Assembly: GCA_029552825.1 (NCBI GenBank)
Contig: JAKPDL010000002.1
Location: 1 to 64,000, forward strand
Length of the DNA: 64,000 bases
Direction: 5' to 3'
Source: Bacteroidota bacterium
GTDB taxonomy: Bacteria > Bacteroidota > Bacteroidia > Bacteroidales > VadinHA17
Position numbers and translations under genes: made by a program. Shown in pieces: positions 9,160 through 18,016 of this stretch. Below the pieces are notes generated by a model, which worked only from the letters and a program-made list of their open reading frames with translations, was not told where the DNA came from and did no database searches. The number at the start of each line of letters is the position of its first letter. Within the stretch, counting starts at the first letter, position 1.

Positions 9160-9344
9160 GAGCCGTCACAATAGGGCTTGTTTTTCGAACGCCCACACCT
9201 GCAAAGATAAATTTCACCTTCGGGAGACTCGAAAATATCCCTTCTTACATCGCTGAGGATAATATTACCCTTTATCCTGATGGGACCTTCAGGTATAACC
9301 TCTATTTCAGCCTGCGGCTTTAATCTGGCTTTCTTTTCTTCCAT
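9147..9344 (-). CDS. CDGSH-type iron-sulfur protein, 65 residues
   Basis: The C-terminus has the complete CDGSH motif [16 protein letters not shown], whose three Cys and one His bind a [2Fe-2S] cluster. I start at the ATG at 9344 (MEEKKARLKPQAEIEVIPEG); the longer frame would run into the gene upstream. It is preceded, 4 bases away on the same strand, by a second CDGSH protein, and the two probably form one transcript. The role of small bacterial CDGSH proteins is not settled; electron transfer or iron-sulfur and redox homeostasis are proposed. Its 3' end overlaps the 3' end of sucC by 13 bases on the other strand. Confidence 0.85.
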   Translation of the reverse strand: MEEKKARLKPQAEIEVIPEGPIRIKGNIILSDVRRDIFESPEGEIYLCRCGRSKNKPYCDGSHEK

Positions 9345-9348
9345 TATA

Positions 9349-9858
9349 TTAATCGTCTTTAAAATCTGATTTTCTGTGATTGCCATCGCAGAAGGGCATA
9401 CGGCTGCTTGCTCCGCACCTGCACAGCGATACAGCACTTTCTTCAACTTCTTTGATTTTATTGTCGTATTTCAATGTAAATGTGCCGCTTATAATCAGCG
9501 GGCCCTGTGGCATTACCCTTACCGACACAGGCTCAGACTGGGCTTCCGTTTCGTCTTTCAATAGCTCAGGCCGTCGGAAATTAACATGGTTTGTATGAGA
9601 TGGATCCACATCCCTGTTTTTCTCCTCATCATTCCATTTCCATGTTAGCGCATCAGTAGGACACATATTTACGGTTCTGATTATTTCAGCAGTCGTCGCA
9701 CCATACATGTCGACCCATGGCCTGCGGCTCGGGTCAAAAACTTCAATCAGCTCACGGTAACAATATGAGGCATGAATACAAGATTCAGGCTTCCAGTATA
9801 CCGTAATCTCACCATTTGTATATTTCCTGCCTCTGCCAGATTTTATACTGCTCTCCAT
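9349..9858 (-). CDS. Fer4_19 (YjdI-like) and CDGSH fusion protein
   Basis: This 169-residue protein joins two iron-sulfur domains. Residues about 15-75 match the Fer4_19/YjdI type single-cluster domain (CIHASYCYRELIEVFD, then VNMCPTDALTW), and residues about 110-165 form a CDGSH domain with CRCGASSRMPFCDGNH. A second CDGSH gene follows directly. It has no signal peptide, so it should be cytoplasmic. YjdI-type and CDGSH domains are known to occur together, which suggests electron passage between a [4Fe-4S]- or [3Fe-4S]-type and a [2Fe-2S] centre (inference). The physiological partner is unknown. Confidence 0.85.
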   Translation of the reverse strand: MESSIKSGRGRKYTNGEITVYWKPESCIHASYCYRELIEVFDPSRRPWVDMYGATTAEIIRTVNMCPTDALTWKWNDEEKNRDVDPSHTNHVNFRRPELLKDETEAQSEPVSVRVMPQGPLIISGTFTLKYDNKIKEVEESAVSLCRCGASSRMPFCDGNHRKSDFKDD

Positions 9859-9928
9859 AAAATAGAGATTTTAAAATCCAAATTTTAAGCTTGAAACCTT
9901 TAATATCCGGCTTCACGAAATTAACAAT

Positions 9929-9936
9929 CAAAAATA
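9929..9936 (-). promoter_or_regulatory. -7 box of the CDGSH operon (TATTTTTG)
   Basis: Exact TAnnTTTG match on the minus strand about 70 bases before the start of the Fer4_19-CDGSH gene. No well-spaced -33 box is visible. The rest of 9859-10108 has nothing else recognisable. Confidence 0.5.
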
Positions 9937-10108
9937 ATATAAGTTTATCAATTATTGTGTTTTATGTCATTAAGTCCTCTCAAAGGAATAATCAATCTAG
10001 ACAATTTACAGGCAGCTGGCAGATAGGGATCAGGTGTTAAAAACAAAATGGTAAGCTTTTCGTCTTTTGATTTTTATAAATTATTACTTTGCACTAATAA
10101 TTCCGGTA

Positions 10109-12565
10109 ATGGCAGATCTTTTTGCAGATATTATTCTCCCACTTGCGGTAAGAAATTGTTATACCTACCGTGTGCCAGAACCTTTCCGTGAAAGAGCCGG
10201 CCCCGGAATAAGGGTTATTGTGCCTTTCGGAGCGAAGAAGTTATATACAGGCATCATACGAAGGATTCATAATGACAGGCCAGAATATCAAAATATTAAG
10301 GATATTACAGATGTGGTTGATACAGAGCCAGTTGTTAATGAAACGCAATTAAAATTCTGGGAATGGATGGCAGGGTACTATTTATGTTATGAAGGAGAGG
10401 TGATGAAGGCAGCATTACCTTCTTCCCTTTGTCCGGAGAGTGAAACCCTGCTACAGGTTAATCCGGAATTTGATGACTTTGATTCTCTCGATGAGCCCTC
10501 CAGGCATCTTATAAATATTATTGAAAAAAAGAAGGTTATACTACTGAAAGGATTGCCGGTGTTAATAGGTAACCAGAATAGCCTTAAACTGGTTAACAAT
10601 CTGATTAAGAAAAATATACTGAAAGCCGGGGAAGAAGTAAGGATTAAACAGGGAAGGCCTTCAGAAAGGTATGTTGTTCTTGCTCGAAAATTTACGGTAC
10701 AGGAAATAGAGACTCTGCTTGAAATACTTAAAAAAGCTCCTCGCCAGTATGCCTTGCTTTCAGCCTGGCTCGATATCACAGGCTATAAAAGGAGTTGTGA
10801 AATTATACCCGTAAGAAAAGAGGTTCTTTTAAGGAGGGCAGGTACTGTGAGTTCGGTAATATCATCTCTTGAGAAAAGGGGTGTTTTTTTACTTGTGGAT
10901 TTTGAAGATAATAGAAATCAGGAGGAAGATGTCGGTACAATAATTCCCGAACCATTAAGTGAGGCGCAGAACGCTGTTTACAGATCAATAAATGAGCAGT
11001 TACAGAAGAAAAATGCCCTGCTTCTGCATGGAGTTACTTCAAGCGGTAAGACACAGATTTACATTCATCTGATAAGGGATTGCCTGAGTAAAGGCAAACA
11101 GGTGCTCTATTTGCTTCCCGAGATAGCTCTGACTGCCCAGATTGTTGAAAGGTTAAGAAAGTATTTCGGTAAGTCGGTAATGGTTTACCATTCAAGGTCG
11201 GGCGATAGACAGAAGGCTGAGATCTGGAAGGGCGTTATGGAGAAGAAGTATGACATAATACTGGGTGTAAGGTCATCAATTTTTCTGCCTTTTGCAGAGC
11301 TTGGGCTGATTATTGTTGATGAGGAGCATGACAGTTCATACAAACAGCAGGATCCGGCCCCGAGGTATCATGCAAGAGATGCTGCGGTGATGCTGGGGTC
11401 ACTTACCGGAGCAGCGATAATACTTGGTTCAGCAACACCATCGGTTGAGAGTTTTTTCAATGCAAAGGCGGGGAAGTATGGATTTGCTGAACTGAAAGAG
11501 CGCTACGGAAAAGTAAACCTACCGGAGATTATTCTTGTAAATACGCGTGAAGCTTACAGAAAGAAGTTAATGATTTCACATTTTTCCCCTCAGCTGTATG
11601 AAGCAATTGAGGAGGCACTGAAAAAGAAAGAGCAGGTTCTTCTTTTCCGCAACAGGAGGGGTTTTTCACCATATCTTCAGTGTGCTGAATGTGGATGGAT
11701 TCCTTCCTGTGAGAATTGCGCCGTAAAACTGACATATCATAAAGAAATAAACCGGCTGGTGTGTCATTACTGTGGACGGGCAAAGAGTGTACCGCAAAAG
11801 TGTGACATGTGTGGTTCTTCATTGCTGGAGACAAGAGGATTTGGAACGGAAAAGATTGAGGAGGAGATAAAGATGCTGTTTCCAGGTGCACGGGTAGCCA
11901 GGATGGACCATGATACAACACGCAGACCCGACTCTTTCAGCAGAATAATAAAAGATTTCGAAGCACACCGCATAGATGTTCTTGCCGGTACCCAGATGAT
12001 CTCAAAAGGACTCGATTTTGAGAACCTTACCGTGGTCGGTATCATGAATGCCGACAGTCTGCTAAACTATCCTGATTTCAGGTCATATGAAAGGGCATTT
12101 CAGCTCATGGCACAGGTAAGTGGCAGGGCAGGACGACGACTTAAAAGGGGTAAAGTAATAATTCAGACATCCGACCCGGAGCACAGAATTATGAGACTGG
12201 TGCTCAGAAACGACTACAGGGGATTCTATGAGTCGCAGCTTGAAGAACGAAAAACATTCAATTACCCTCCTTTTTGCCGGCTGGTGAAAATAACCCTAAA
12301 ACACAGAAATAAAAAAATTTTGGATGAATTCGCAGGATTCCTCTCTGATATGCTGAGAAAAGAATTCGGTAAAGGCGTATTGGGACCGGAATACCCGGTA
12401 ATATCAAAAATTCAATTGTGGTACCTTAAGGAGATACTTGTGAAAATTAATCGAGACAGGTCACTACAGGCATCAAAAGATGCAATCAGGCAGGCTATCG
12501 AAAAGACCAGGGAATTGAAAGGCGCAGCAACACTCAGGATTGTAACGGATGTTGACCCGTATTAA
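10109..12565 (+). CDS. priA: Primosomal protein N' (replication restart helicase)
   Basis: PriA is the 3'-5' DNA helicase that reloads the replisome at stalled forks. The N-terminal 3'-DNA-binding domain starts DLFADIILPLAVRNCYTYRVP in two overlapping family blocks. The helicase core has the Walker A GVTSSGKTQ (about 308-316) and the DEEH box (about 402-405). The zinc module is seen as CAECGWIPSCENC and CHYCGRAKSVPQKCDMCGSS (about 524-567), inserted between helicase lobes as expected. The length of 818 residues is normal. I use ATG 10109; the longer frame needs a TTG and adds 14 residues absent from the family. Confidence 0.96.
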   Translation: MADLFADIILPLAVRNCYTYRVPEPFRERAGPGIRVIVPFGAKKLYTGIIRRIHNDRPEYQNIKDITDVVDTEPVVNETQLKFWEWMAGYYLCYEGEVMKAALPSSLCPESETLLQVNPEFDDFDSLDEPSRHLINIIEKKKVILLKGLPVLIGNQNSLKLVNNLIKKNILKAGEEVRIKQGRPSERYVVLARKFTVQEIETLLEILKKAPRQYALLSAWLDITGYKRSCEIIPVRKEVLLRRAGTVSSVISSLEKRGVFLLVDFEDNRNQEEDVGTIIPEPLSEAQNAVYRSINEQLQKKNALLLHGVTSSGKTQIYIHLIRDCLSKGKQVLYLLPEIALTAQIVERLRKYFGKSVMVYHSRSGDRQKAEIWKGVMEKKYDIILGVRSSIFLPFAELGLIIVDEEHDSSYKQQDPAPRYHARDAAVMLGSLTGAAIILGSATPSVESFFNAKAGKYGFAELKERYGKVNLPEIILVNTREAYRKKLMISHFSPQLYEAIEEALKKKEQVLLFRNRRGFSPYLQCAECGWIPSCENCAVKLTYHKEINRLVCHYCGRAKSVPQKCDMCGSSLLETRGFGTEKIEEEIKMLFPGARVARMDHDTTRRPDSFSRIIKDFEAHRIDVLAGTQMISKGLDFENLTVVGIMNADSLLNYPDFRSYERAFQLMAQVSGRAGRRLKRGKVIIQTSDPEHRIMRLVLRNDYRGFYESQLEERKTFNYPPFCRLVKITLKHRNKKILDEFAGFLSDMLRKEFGKGVLGPEYPVISKIQLWYLKEILVKINRDRSLQASKDAIRQAIEKTRELKGAATLRIVTDVDPY

Positions 12566-12657
12566 GCTATACTACTACTCCGGGACTGGATAAAAATTTG
12601 AATATTATCTGGCAAAAATCACAGAAATCTTAGTGCGCTTAATTCTTCTGAAATTCC

Positions 12658-12665
12658 TACTTTTG
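12658..12665 (+). promoter_or_regulatory. -7 box before the DUF6165/GT9 pair (TACTTTTG)
   Basis: Exact TAnnTTTG match 16 bases before the DUF6165 ATG, so the leader would be short, about 10 bases. No clear -33 box. Confidence 0.5.
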
Positions 12666-12681
12666 AAAGAAATAAGAATTT

Positions 12682-13053
12682 ATGAAAATTGAAGTATCGA
12701 ACGGGGAAATAATTGATAAACTAACCATTCTGATGATTAAGCTCGAAAGGATCAAGGATGAGGAAAAGTTAGCCAACATCAGAAAAGAATATGAAATGCT
12801 TCGCGAAGCAGCCGAGTTAGTAATCAGCCTCGACGATCCACTCGTAAAGGCTTTGTATCAGGTCAACAGTGAACTCTGGGATATCGAGGATCACATCCGG
12901 GAGCTTGAGAGGAGAAAAGATTTTGGCGATGATTTCATTAACACGGCTCGTTCGGTATATTTCAAAAACGACAGAAGAGCTGAGCTTAAACGGGAGATAA
13001 ATATAAAAACATCTTCCGGCCTGATTGAAGAGAAATCTTACGAAAAGTACTGA
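12682..13053 (+). CDS. DUF6165 family protein
   Basis: A 123-residue, highly charged, mostly helical protein beginning KIEVSNGEIIDKLTILMIKL, the signature of DUF6165. Its function is not established. The stop codon overlaps the start of the next gene (TGATG at 13051-13055), so it is translationally coupled to a GT9 glycosyltransferase. This suggests a part in lipopolysaccharide or other glycan assembly (inference). No signal peptide or membrane segment is seen. The pairing with glycan genes is the main clue. Confidence 0.75.
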   Translation: MKIEVSNGEIIDKLTILMIKLERIKDEEKLANIRKEYEMLREAAELVISLDDPLVKALYQVNSELWDIEDHIRELERRKDFGDDFINTARSVYFKNDRRAELKREINIKTSSGLIEEKSYEKY

Positions 13054-14096
13054 TGCGTATTCTTGTCATACGTCTTTCTGCAATGGGCGATGTTGCTTTG
13101 ACATTGCCTGCCGTTAAATCATTTGTAGAAAGATATCCCGGCCATGAACTCACAATTCTTACCCGGCCAGCTTTCAGCACCTTTTTCAGGGGAATACCCA
13201 CACTAAGGCTTTTCACCCCAGACCTGAATCATTATAAAGGGTTGTACGGGATATGGAAAATCTACAGAGATCTGGCAGGTTCCGGACGATTTGATATGGT
13301 TATTGATCTTCATGACGTTATAAGAAGTAAGATCCTGAGGTGTTTTTTTTGCATTGCCGGGACTCCGGTTTTTTCTATTGACAAAGGCAGAAGGGAAAAA
13401 AGAGGACTGGTGTCGGGAAGGGAGAGAAAACTGTTGAGACACACTGTTGAGAGGTATGCTGATGTATTCCGGAGGGCAGGTTTTGAGTTAGCTCTTTCCG
13501 CAGGGAAATTTATTGAAGCGGGTTCTGAAGCAAGAAAAAAAGTTGACACGCTATTTTCAACCAGCACACTTTTGAATATCGGTATAGCTCCTTTTGCAAG
13601 GCATGAGCTGAAACAATGGCCAGTGGAATATATGGTTAGTCTGATGAGAATGATTTCCAGAACAGTTAGTGCCAGGTTCTGGCTTTTCGGTGGAACTGAT
13701 GAGTGTGAAAGGCTTGCAGGAATTGAAAAGGTCACGGAAAGGAGTGTTAACCTTTGCGGTAAGCTTTCCCTCGAAGAGGAAATTGCTGTTATGGAAAGGC
13801 TTGACTTTATGATTGCCATGGATTCTGCAAACATGCATATGGCTGCTCTTGCCGGGACTAAAGCAGTTTCAATATGGGGTGGTACTGATCCGCTTGCCGG
13901 TTTCGGTGCATGGGGGCAGCCGCAGGAGTACTCAATACGTATCTCACCATCTGAACTCGAGTGCCGACCATGCACAATTTATGGAAAAGGCAGGTGCAAA
14001 AGGAAAGATCTTGCCTGCCTCTACCGCCTTACTCCTGAAATTGTGTTCGGGGAGATCGTTAAACTCGGTCTTCTTAAGGAAAAAAACAGAATATAA
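13053..14096 (+). CDS. Glycosyltransferase family 9 (heptosyltransferase-like)
   Basis: A 347-residue GT-B fold enzyme. The N-terminus RILVIRLSAMGDVALTLPAV is the classic start of GT9 proteins, with the conserved Asp of the GD motif. The C-terminal nucleotide-sugar site shows AMDSANMHMAALAGTKAV followed by SIWGGTDPLAGFGAWG, matching the family's S..MH.A...G....IWG.T pattern. GT9 enzymes usually add heptose to lipid A-linked core sugars on the inner face of the inner membrane; donor and acceptor are not determined here. A Cys-rich segment near the end (CRPCTIYGKGRCKRKDLAC) is also common in Bacteroidota members. Confidence 0.85.
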   Translation: MRILVIRLSAMGDVALTLPAVKSFVERYPGHELTILTRPAFSTFFRGIPTLRLFTPDLNHYKGLYGIWKIYRDLAGSGRFDMVIDLHDVIRSKILRCFFCIAGTPVFSIDKGRREKRGLVSGRERKLLRHTVERYADVFRRAGFELALSAGKFIEAGSEARKKVDTLFSTSTLLNIGIAPFARHELKQWPVEYMVSLMRMISRTVSARFWLFGGTDECERLAGIEKVTERSVNLCGKLSLEEEIAVMERLDFMIAMDSANMHMAALAGTKAVSIWGGTDPLAGFGAWGQPQEYSIRISPSELECRPCTIYGKGRCKRKDLACLYRLTPEIVFGEIVKLGLLKEKNRI

Positions 14097-14128
14097 AAGT
14101 AATAGTATTAATGTTAAAAGTTCTTTAA

Positions 14129-14136
14129 TAACTTTG
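14129..14136 (+). promoter_or_regulatory. -7 box of the GH92 gene (TAACTTTG)
   Basis: Exact TAnnTTTG match 36 bases before the start codon. No strong -33 box is seen. Confidence 0.5.
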
Positions 14137-14172
14137 TTTAAATCAGATAAATAAGAAAAAAGAATTAATGAT

Positions 14173-16476
14173 ATGAATTCAATAAGAACTTTATTAAATG
14201 TCATTGTTGTAAGCATTCTGACCTTTTTACCTGGTTGCACGGTGCCTTTTGACAGAGAGGCTAAGAAACCTGCTGAGATGGTAAATCCTTTAATGGGAAC
14301 CGACTCTGATTACCGTTTATCACATGGTAATACTTACCCCGCTGTTGCAATGCCGTGGGGTATGAATTTCTGGACACCTCAAACAGGCCGTATGGGGAAC
14401 GGCTGGATATATACCTACGATGCAACAAAAATTAATGGAATAAAACAAACCCATCAACCAAGCCCCTGGATAAATGATTATGCCGCCTTTGCACTGATGG
14501 CTGTTACAGGAAAGGAAGCTTACAGGGAGGAGGAGAGGGCTTCGTGGTTTTCCCATAAAGCTGAAAAGGCAAAACCTTATTATTATAGCGTTTATCTTGC
14601 CGATTATGATGTTACAGTTGAAGTAACACCAACAACACGCGCAGCAATTTTCCGCTTTACATTCCCTGAAAGTGATTCGTCATATATCATACTCGATGCA
14701 TTCAACATGGGTTCGGGTGTGAAGATAATTCCCGGTGAAAGGAAAATCACCGGATACTGCAGGAACAATCATGGTGGTGTTCCGGAGAATTTCACCAACT
14801 GGTTTGTTGCAGTCTTTGACAGGGATTTTGATTCATACGCAACCTGGCGCAATGATACGCTCAGGAGGGACAGCCTGTCGGCTGAAGGTGAACATTCAGG
14901 TGCCCTTGTAAGGTTCAAAACAAAAAGAGGAGATAAAATAAATGTGCGTGTAGCATCATCGTTTATAAGTGCTGAACAGGCAATGCTAAATCTTGAAAGA
15001 GAGATTTGCGGAAAGGATTTCGAGCAGGTTAAGGAAGAGTGCAGGTCGGAATGGAACAGGCAGCTGGGAAAAATTACCGTTGAAGGTGGTACTGACGACC
15101 AGATAAGGACGTTCTATTCGTGCCTGTACAGGATGCTACTCTTCCCCAGAGACCTTCACGAGATAAATGATAAAAACGAAAAAGTCCATTATAGTCCGTA
15201 TAACGGAGAGGTTCTCCCCGGTGAGATGTTTACCGATAACGGTTTCTGGGACACTTTCAGAGCGCAGTTTCCGTTCCTTACACTTGTATTTCCCGGGCTT
15301 AACGGCAGGATAATGAACGGATTGGTAAATACGTACCTCGAGAGCGGATGGCTGCCTGAATGGGCGAGCCCCGGGCACCGCGACTGTATGATTGGTTCAA
15401 ACTCGGCATCCATTATTGCCGATTCCTACCTCAAGGGAATAAGGGGATACAATATTGATACTCTTTATAAAGCAATCATAAAAAATACTTTCGGGCCAGG
15501 TCCGGTCAGTTCTGTAGGCAGGCTTGGTGCCGACTATTATAACAGGCTCGGATATATTCCGTATGATGCAGGGATAAGGGAAAGTGTGGCGCGTACACTT
15601 GAGTATGCATATGCTGATTTCTGCATCTGGAAGCTTGCAAAAGCACTGGGCAGACCGCAGGAAGAAATAAAGCTCTATGAGGGTAGGGCAATGAATTATA
15701 AAAATGTTTTTGACCCTGAGCGGAAACTCATGCGGGGAAGGAATGAAGACGGAACGTTTCAGTCGCCGTTTAACCCGTTCAAATGGGGTGATGCCTTTAC
15801 CGAAGGCAATAGCTGGCACTATACATGGAGTGTCTTTCAGGACATTGAAGGACTTGTACAGCTGATGGGAGGACGTGAAGCTTTCATTGCAAAACTCGAT
15901 TCAGTTTTCAACCTTCCTCCGATTTTTGATTATTCTTACTACAGGCAGGTTATCCACGAAATACGCGAGATGCAGATTATGAACATGGGAAACTATGCTC
16001 ACGGTAACCAGCCCATACAGCATATGATATATCTATATAATTATGCAGGTCAGCCATGGAAAGCCCAGTATCATGTACGGGATGTAATGGACAGGCTTTA
16101 CAATTACACACCCGATGGTTATTGTGGTGATGAGGACAACGGGCAGACTTCGGCATGGTATGTCTTTTCAGCACTGGGCTTTTATCCTGTCACCCCTGGT
16201 ACCGGCCAGTATGTGTTCGGTTCGCCACTTTTCAGGAAAGCAACCATCAGATTCGAAAACGGACGGGTACTTGCTATTCTGGCTCCGAAAAACTCAAAGA
16301 CAAACGTGTACATCAGTAAAATAAAACTTAACGGTAAGAAGATAAAAAGAAATTATATTACCCATCTGGAGCTTCAGAAAGGAGGAAAGCTGGTTTTCAG
16401 AATGAGCTCAGAACCTGAAAAGAAAAGAGGAACGGATGAGAAATCTTATCCTTATTCGATGAGTCGCGAAAAATAG
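14173..16476 (+). CDS. Glycoside hydrolase family 92 lipoprotein (putative exo-alpha-mannosidase)
   Basis: A 767-residue protein with a lipoprotein signal (LPGC, Cys22) and the full GH92 domain: VNPLMGTDSDYRLSHGNTYP near the start, DNGFWDTFRAQFPFLTL in the middle, EGNSWHYTW (about 542-550), HGNQPIQHMIYLYNYAG (about 609) and DEDNGQTSAWYVFSALGFYP (about 653). GH92 enzymes are calcium-dependent inverting alpha-mannosidases. From the family's structures, the Glu of EGN is the likely acid and the DxD aspartates the likely base; all are present. It is probably surface- or periplasm-exposed and trims mannosides. No SusC/SusD pair or other glycosidase is nearby, so it is not in a standard polysaccharide-utilisation locus. 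Confidence 0.9.
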   Translation: MNSIRTLLNVIVVSILTFLPGCTVPFDREAKKPAEMVNPLMGTDSDYRLSHGNTYPAVAMPWGMNFWTPQTGRMGNGWIYTYDATKINGIKQTHQPSPWINDYAAFALMAVTGKEAYREEERASWFSHKAEKAKPYYYSVYLADYDVTVEVTPTTRAAIFRFTFPESDSSYIILDAFNMGSGVKIIPGERKITGYCRNNHGGVPENFTNWFVAVFDRDFDSYATWRNDTLRRDSLSAEGEHSGALVRFKTKRGDKINVRVASSFISAEQAMLNLEREICGKDFEQVKEECRSEWNRQLGKITVEGGTDDQIRTFYSCLYRMLLFPRDLHEINDKNEKVHYSPYNGEVLPGEMFTDNGFWDTFRAQFPFLTLVFPGLNGRIMNGLVNTYLESGWLPEWASPGHRDCMIGSNSASIIADSYLKGIRGYNIDTLYKAIIKNTFGPGPVSSVGRLGADYYNRLGYIPYDAGIRESVARTLEYAYADFCIWKLAKALGRPQEEIKLYEGRAMNYKNVFDPERKLMRGRNEDGTFQSPFNPFKWGDAFTEGNSWHYTWSVFQDIEGLVQLMGGREAFIAKLDSVFNLPPIFDYSYYRQVIHEIREMQIMNMGNYAHGNQPIQHMIYLYNYAGQPWKAQYHVRDVMDRLYNYTPDGYCGDEDNGQTSAWYVFSALGFYPVTPGTGQYVFGSPLFRKATIRFENGRVLAILAPKNSKTNVYISKIKLNGKKIKRNYITHLELQKGGKLVFRMSSEPEKKRGTDEKSYPYSMSREK

Positions 16477-16480
16477 CCTG

Positions 16481-17671
16481 TCAGAATTTCAGTCTGACAC
16501 CCACCCTTGCCATACTGGAAGTAATGAAGATAATCACAAAGGAAAGAAAAACTGATCCGGCGGTTTTTATCAGTAGTGAATCAGATGTTTTGTAAAAAAG
16601 GATATTAAGCTTGTTGAGGCTTATCAGACCTGAAACCAGAAAGAAGAGTATGTAGGCAGTGATAAAGTTTTTCCCCGCTGTTTCGGTTACCGGTAAACGT
16701 AGCGGAGTTTTACGCAGGTCGGTGAGCCACAGCAGTATAACGAAAAGCATTGAAGCAGCCCCTGTTGAGGTCAGAACCCATGCAGGATTATTAAAAGTTG
16801 TTCCTTCAGGAAAAAATTTCAGGATAAAAATTCCGGAAACAATAAGAATAATTCCGATAAAAAGAATAACCAGTGATAGTTTCGGGTATTCCGATTCGGG
16901 GTATCTTTTTAGCAGTACACCAGTTGTATGTCCGGCCAAAATTATTGCCGGGATGAACCCATCAATTAGGATACCTGCATATTTTCTGGCGGGGTCGAGA
17001 TAGGGATTGAGTCCGAGTGCACCTATTATGTTCAGTGCCAGGAAAAATAGTAAAGCTAAGAGTGTTCCTGCGATTGAGTTTCGAAGTGCCAGCCATATCA
17101 GTGCCGATATAAGAAATCCCCATCCAAACATCCCCGGAAGTTCCCAGCTACCAGGTATCAGAGACCCGCTGTTTTCGAACGAACCGGAATTGAACTTCAG
17201 CACCAGAAAAACAAGAATTGCCAGCCCGAGGATTCTTAATCCGCTAACCGTGAAAAAAATATCTTCCCTCTCGGGGTATCTGTTCCAGACAAGAAATATT
17301 GCAATTACAAGCAGTACCAGCCACAGTGAGCCGCTGAAACCGGTAAGGCCTGAATTGACCCTGTCGTAATTTGAAAGCATCATACCCACAACAAGGAGTA
17401 TAAGTGTACGGGCAAAGATCATTCTTATTATTTCCGGACTTGAATGTCCTTCGTTGATTTTTTTTGAAACATAGAAAGGAATTGTTATTCCCGAGAGATA
17501 GAAGAAAGTTCCGAATGAAAGTGTTGCGAGGATGTTTAAAAAAGGTGTTTCAAGGGTTGAACTGAACCAATCGTTTATAATTCCAGGTGAATAGTCGGTA
17601 AGGGCTACAATTACAAGCAGGGCTATTCCCTTTGCCATATCAACTGCTCCTATGCGGTCGGTGTGTACCAT
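16481..17671 (-). CDS. Polytopic membrane protein, DUF5009/acyltransferase-like (NagX-type)
   Basis: A 396-residue integral membrane protein with about 10 hydrophobic helices. The start DRIGAVDMAKGIALLVIVAL resembles the R-x-x-x-(L/V)D-x-x-(R/K)G start of DUF5009 and heparan-alpha-glucosaminide acetyltransferase-like proteins; the Arg of the RG pair is Lys here. These proteins may move acyl groups across the membrane, but the family is poorly characterised. I use ATG 17671. A longer TTG form (17692) would start at the -7 box itself and so would not be transcribed in full. The stop lies 4 bases from the convergent GH92 gene. Confidence 0.6.
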   Translation of the reverse strand: MVHTDRIGAVDMAKGIALLVIVALTDYSPGIINDWFSSTLETPFLNILATLSFGTFFYLSGITIPFYVSKKINEGHSSPEIIRMIFARTLILLVVGMMLSNYDRVNSGLTGFSGSLWLVLLVIAIFLVWNRYPEREDIFFTVSGLRILGLAILVFLVLKFNSGSFENSGSLIPGSWELPGMFGWGFLISALIWLALRNSIAGTLLALLFFLALNIIGALGLNPYLDPARKYAGILIDGFIPAIILAGHTTGVLLKRYPESEYPKLSLVILFIGIILIVSGIFILKFFPEGTTFNNPAWVLTSTGAASMLFVILLWLTDLRKTPLRLPVTETAGKNFITAYILFFLVSGLISLNKLNILFYKTSDSLLIKTAGSVFLSFVIIFITSSMARVGVRLKF

Positions 17672-17689
17672 TTGCTGACATAAAGTGTC

Positions 17690-17697
17690 CAAAAATA
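17690..17697 (-). promoter_or_regulatory. -7 box of the NagX-type gene (TATTTTTG)
   Basis: Exact match on the minus strand. Transcription would begin about 10 bases before ATG 17671, which supports that start over the TTG at 17692. Confidence 0.5.
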
Positions 17698-17772
17698 CGA
17701 AATAAATTGCTTGTGGTTTACGACTGGTTGTATATAAATAATCCGCACGGCTCTAAGAGTAGAAATTTTTAT

Positions 17773-17780
17773 TACTTTTG
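17773..17780 (+). promoter_or_regulatory. -7 box of tRNA-Pro (TACTTTTG)
   Basis: Exact TAnnTTTG match ending 19 bases before the mature tRNA 5' end. No clear -33 box. Confidence 0.6.
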
Positions 17781-17799
17781 TGCGCTGAACTGTTAAGTG

Positions 17800-17873
17800 C
17801 GGGGTGTAGCACAGTTGGTTAGCGCGCCACGTTCGGGACGTGGAGGTCGCTGGTTCGAGTCCAGTCACCCCGA
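17800..17873 (+). tRNA. tRNA-Pro (anticodon CGG)
   Basis: A full cloverleaf is visible. The acceptor stem CGGGGTG/CACCCCG pairs perfectly. The anticodon stem CCACG/CGTGG encloses loop TTCGGGA with anticodon CGG. The T arm has loop TTCGAGT. The 3' CCA is not encoded. In the D stem GCAC faces GCGC, giving one A-C mismatch. It reads the proline codon CCG. Confidence 0.95.
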
Positions 17874-17886
17874 CAGATTTACCGGT

Positions 17887-17959
17887 GTTCGGGGCACGAA
17901 CTTAACTATTCCCCTGCCTGGCAGAACGGTATTCAGTTGCTCAGAAGGGGAATCTTTTT
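17887..17959 (+). other. Two hairpins downstream of tRNA-Pro
   Basis: GTTCG-GGGCA-CGAAC at 17887-17901 is a small perfect hairpin. ATTCCCCT at 17908-17915 pairs with AGGGGAAT at 17946-17953 around a 30-base loop and is followed by CTTTTT. The second could be an inefficient terminator of the tRNA transcript or part of a small structured RNA. No protein-coding frame is seen in 17874-18195. Confidence 0.4.
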
Positions 17960-17971
17960 ACCCGGGAAAAT

Positions 17972-18016
17972 AAAAAAGCAATCACTTCAGCAATTAGTGA
18001 TTGCATTTTTTTTTGC
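17972..18016 (+). terminator. Intrinsic terminator of the tRNA-Pro transcript
   Basis: GCAATCACT at 17978-17986 pairs with AGTGATTGC at 17996-18004 around a 9-base loop, flanked by an A-run before and nine T after. Confidence 0.85.

Noticed and set aside
13310-13975. 221-residue minus-strand ORF opposite the GT9 gene
   Set aside because: Shadow of the GT9 frame, with no recognisable domain.
17650-17868. 72-residue minus-strand ORF antisense to tRNA-Pro
   Set aside because: It reads through the tRNA-Pro gene on the wrong strand; its MTGLEPATSTSRTWRANQLC start is a familiar artefact of tRNA antisense translation.
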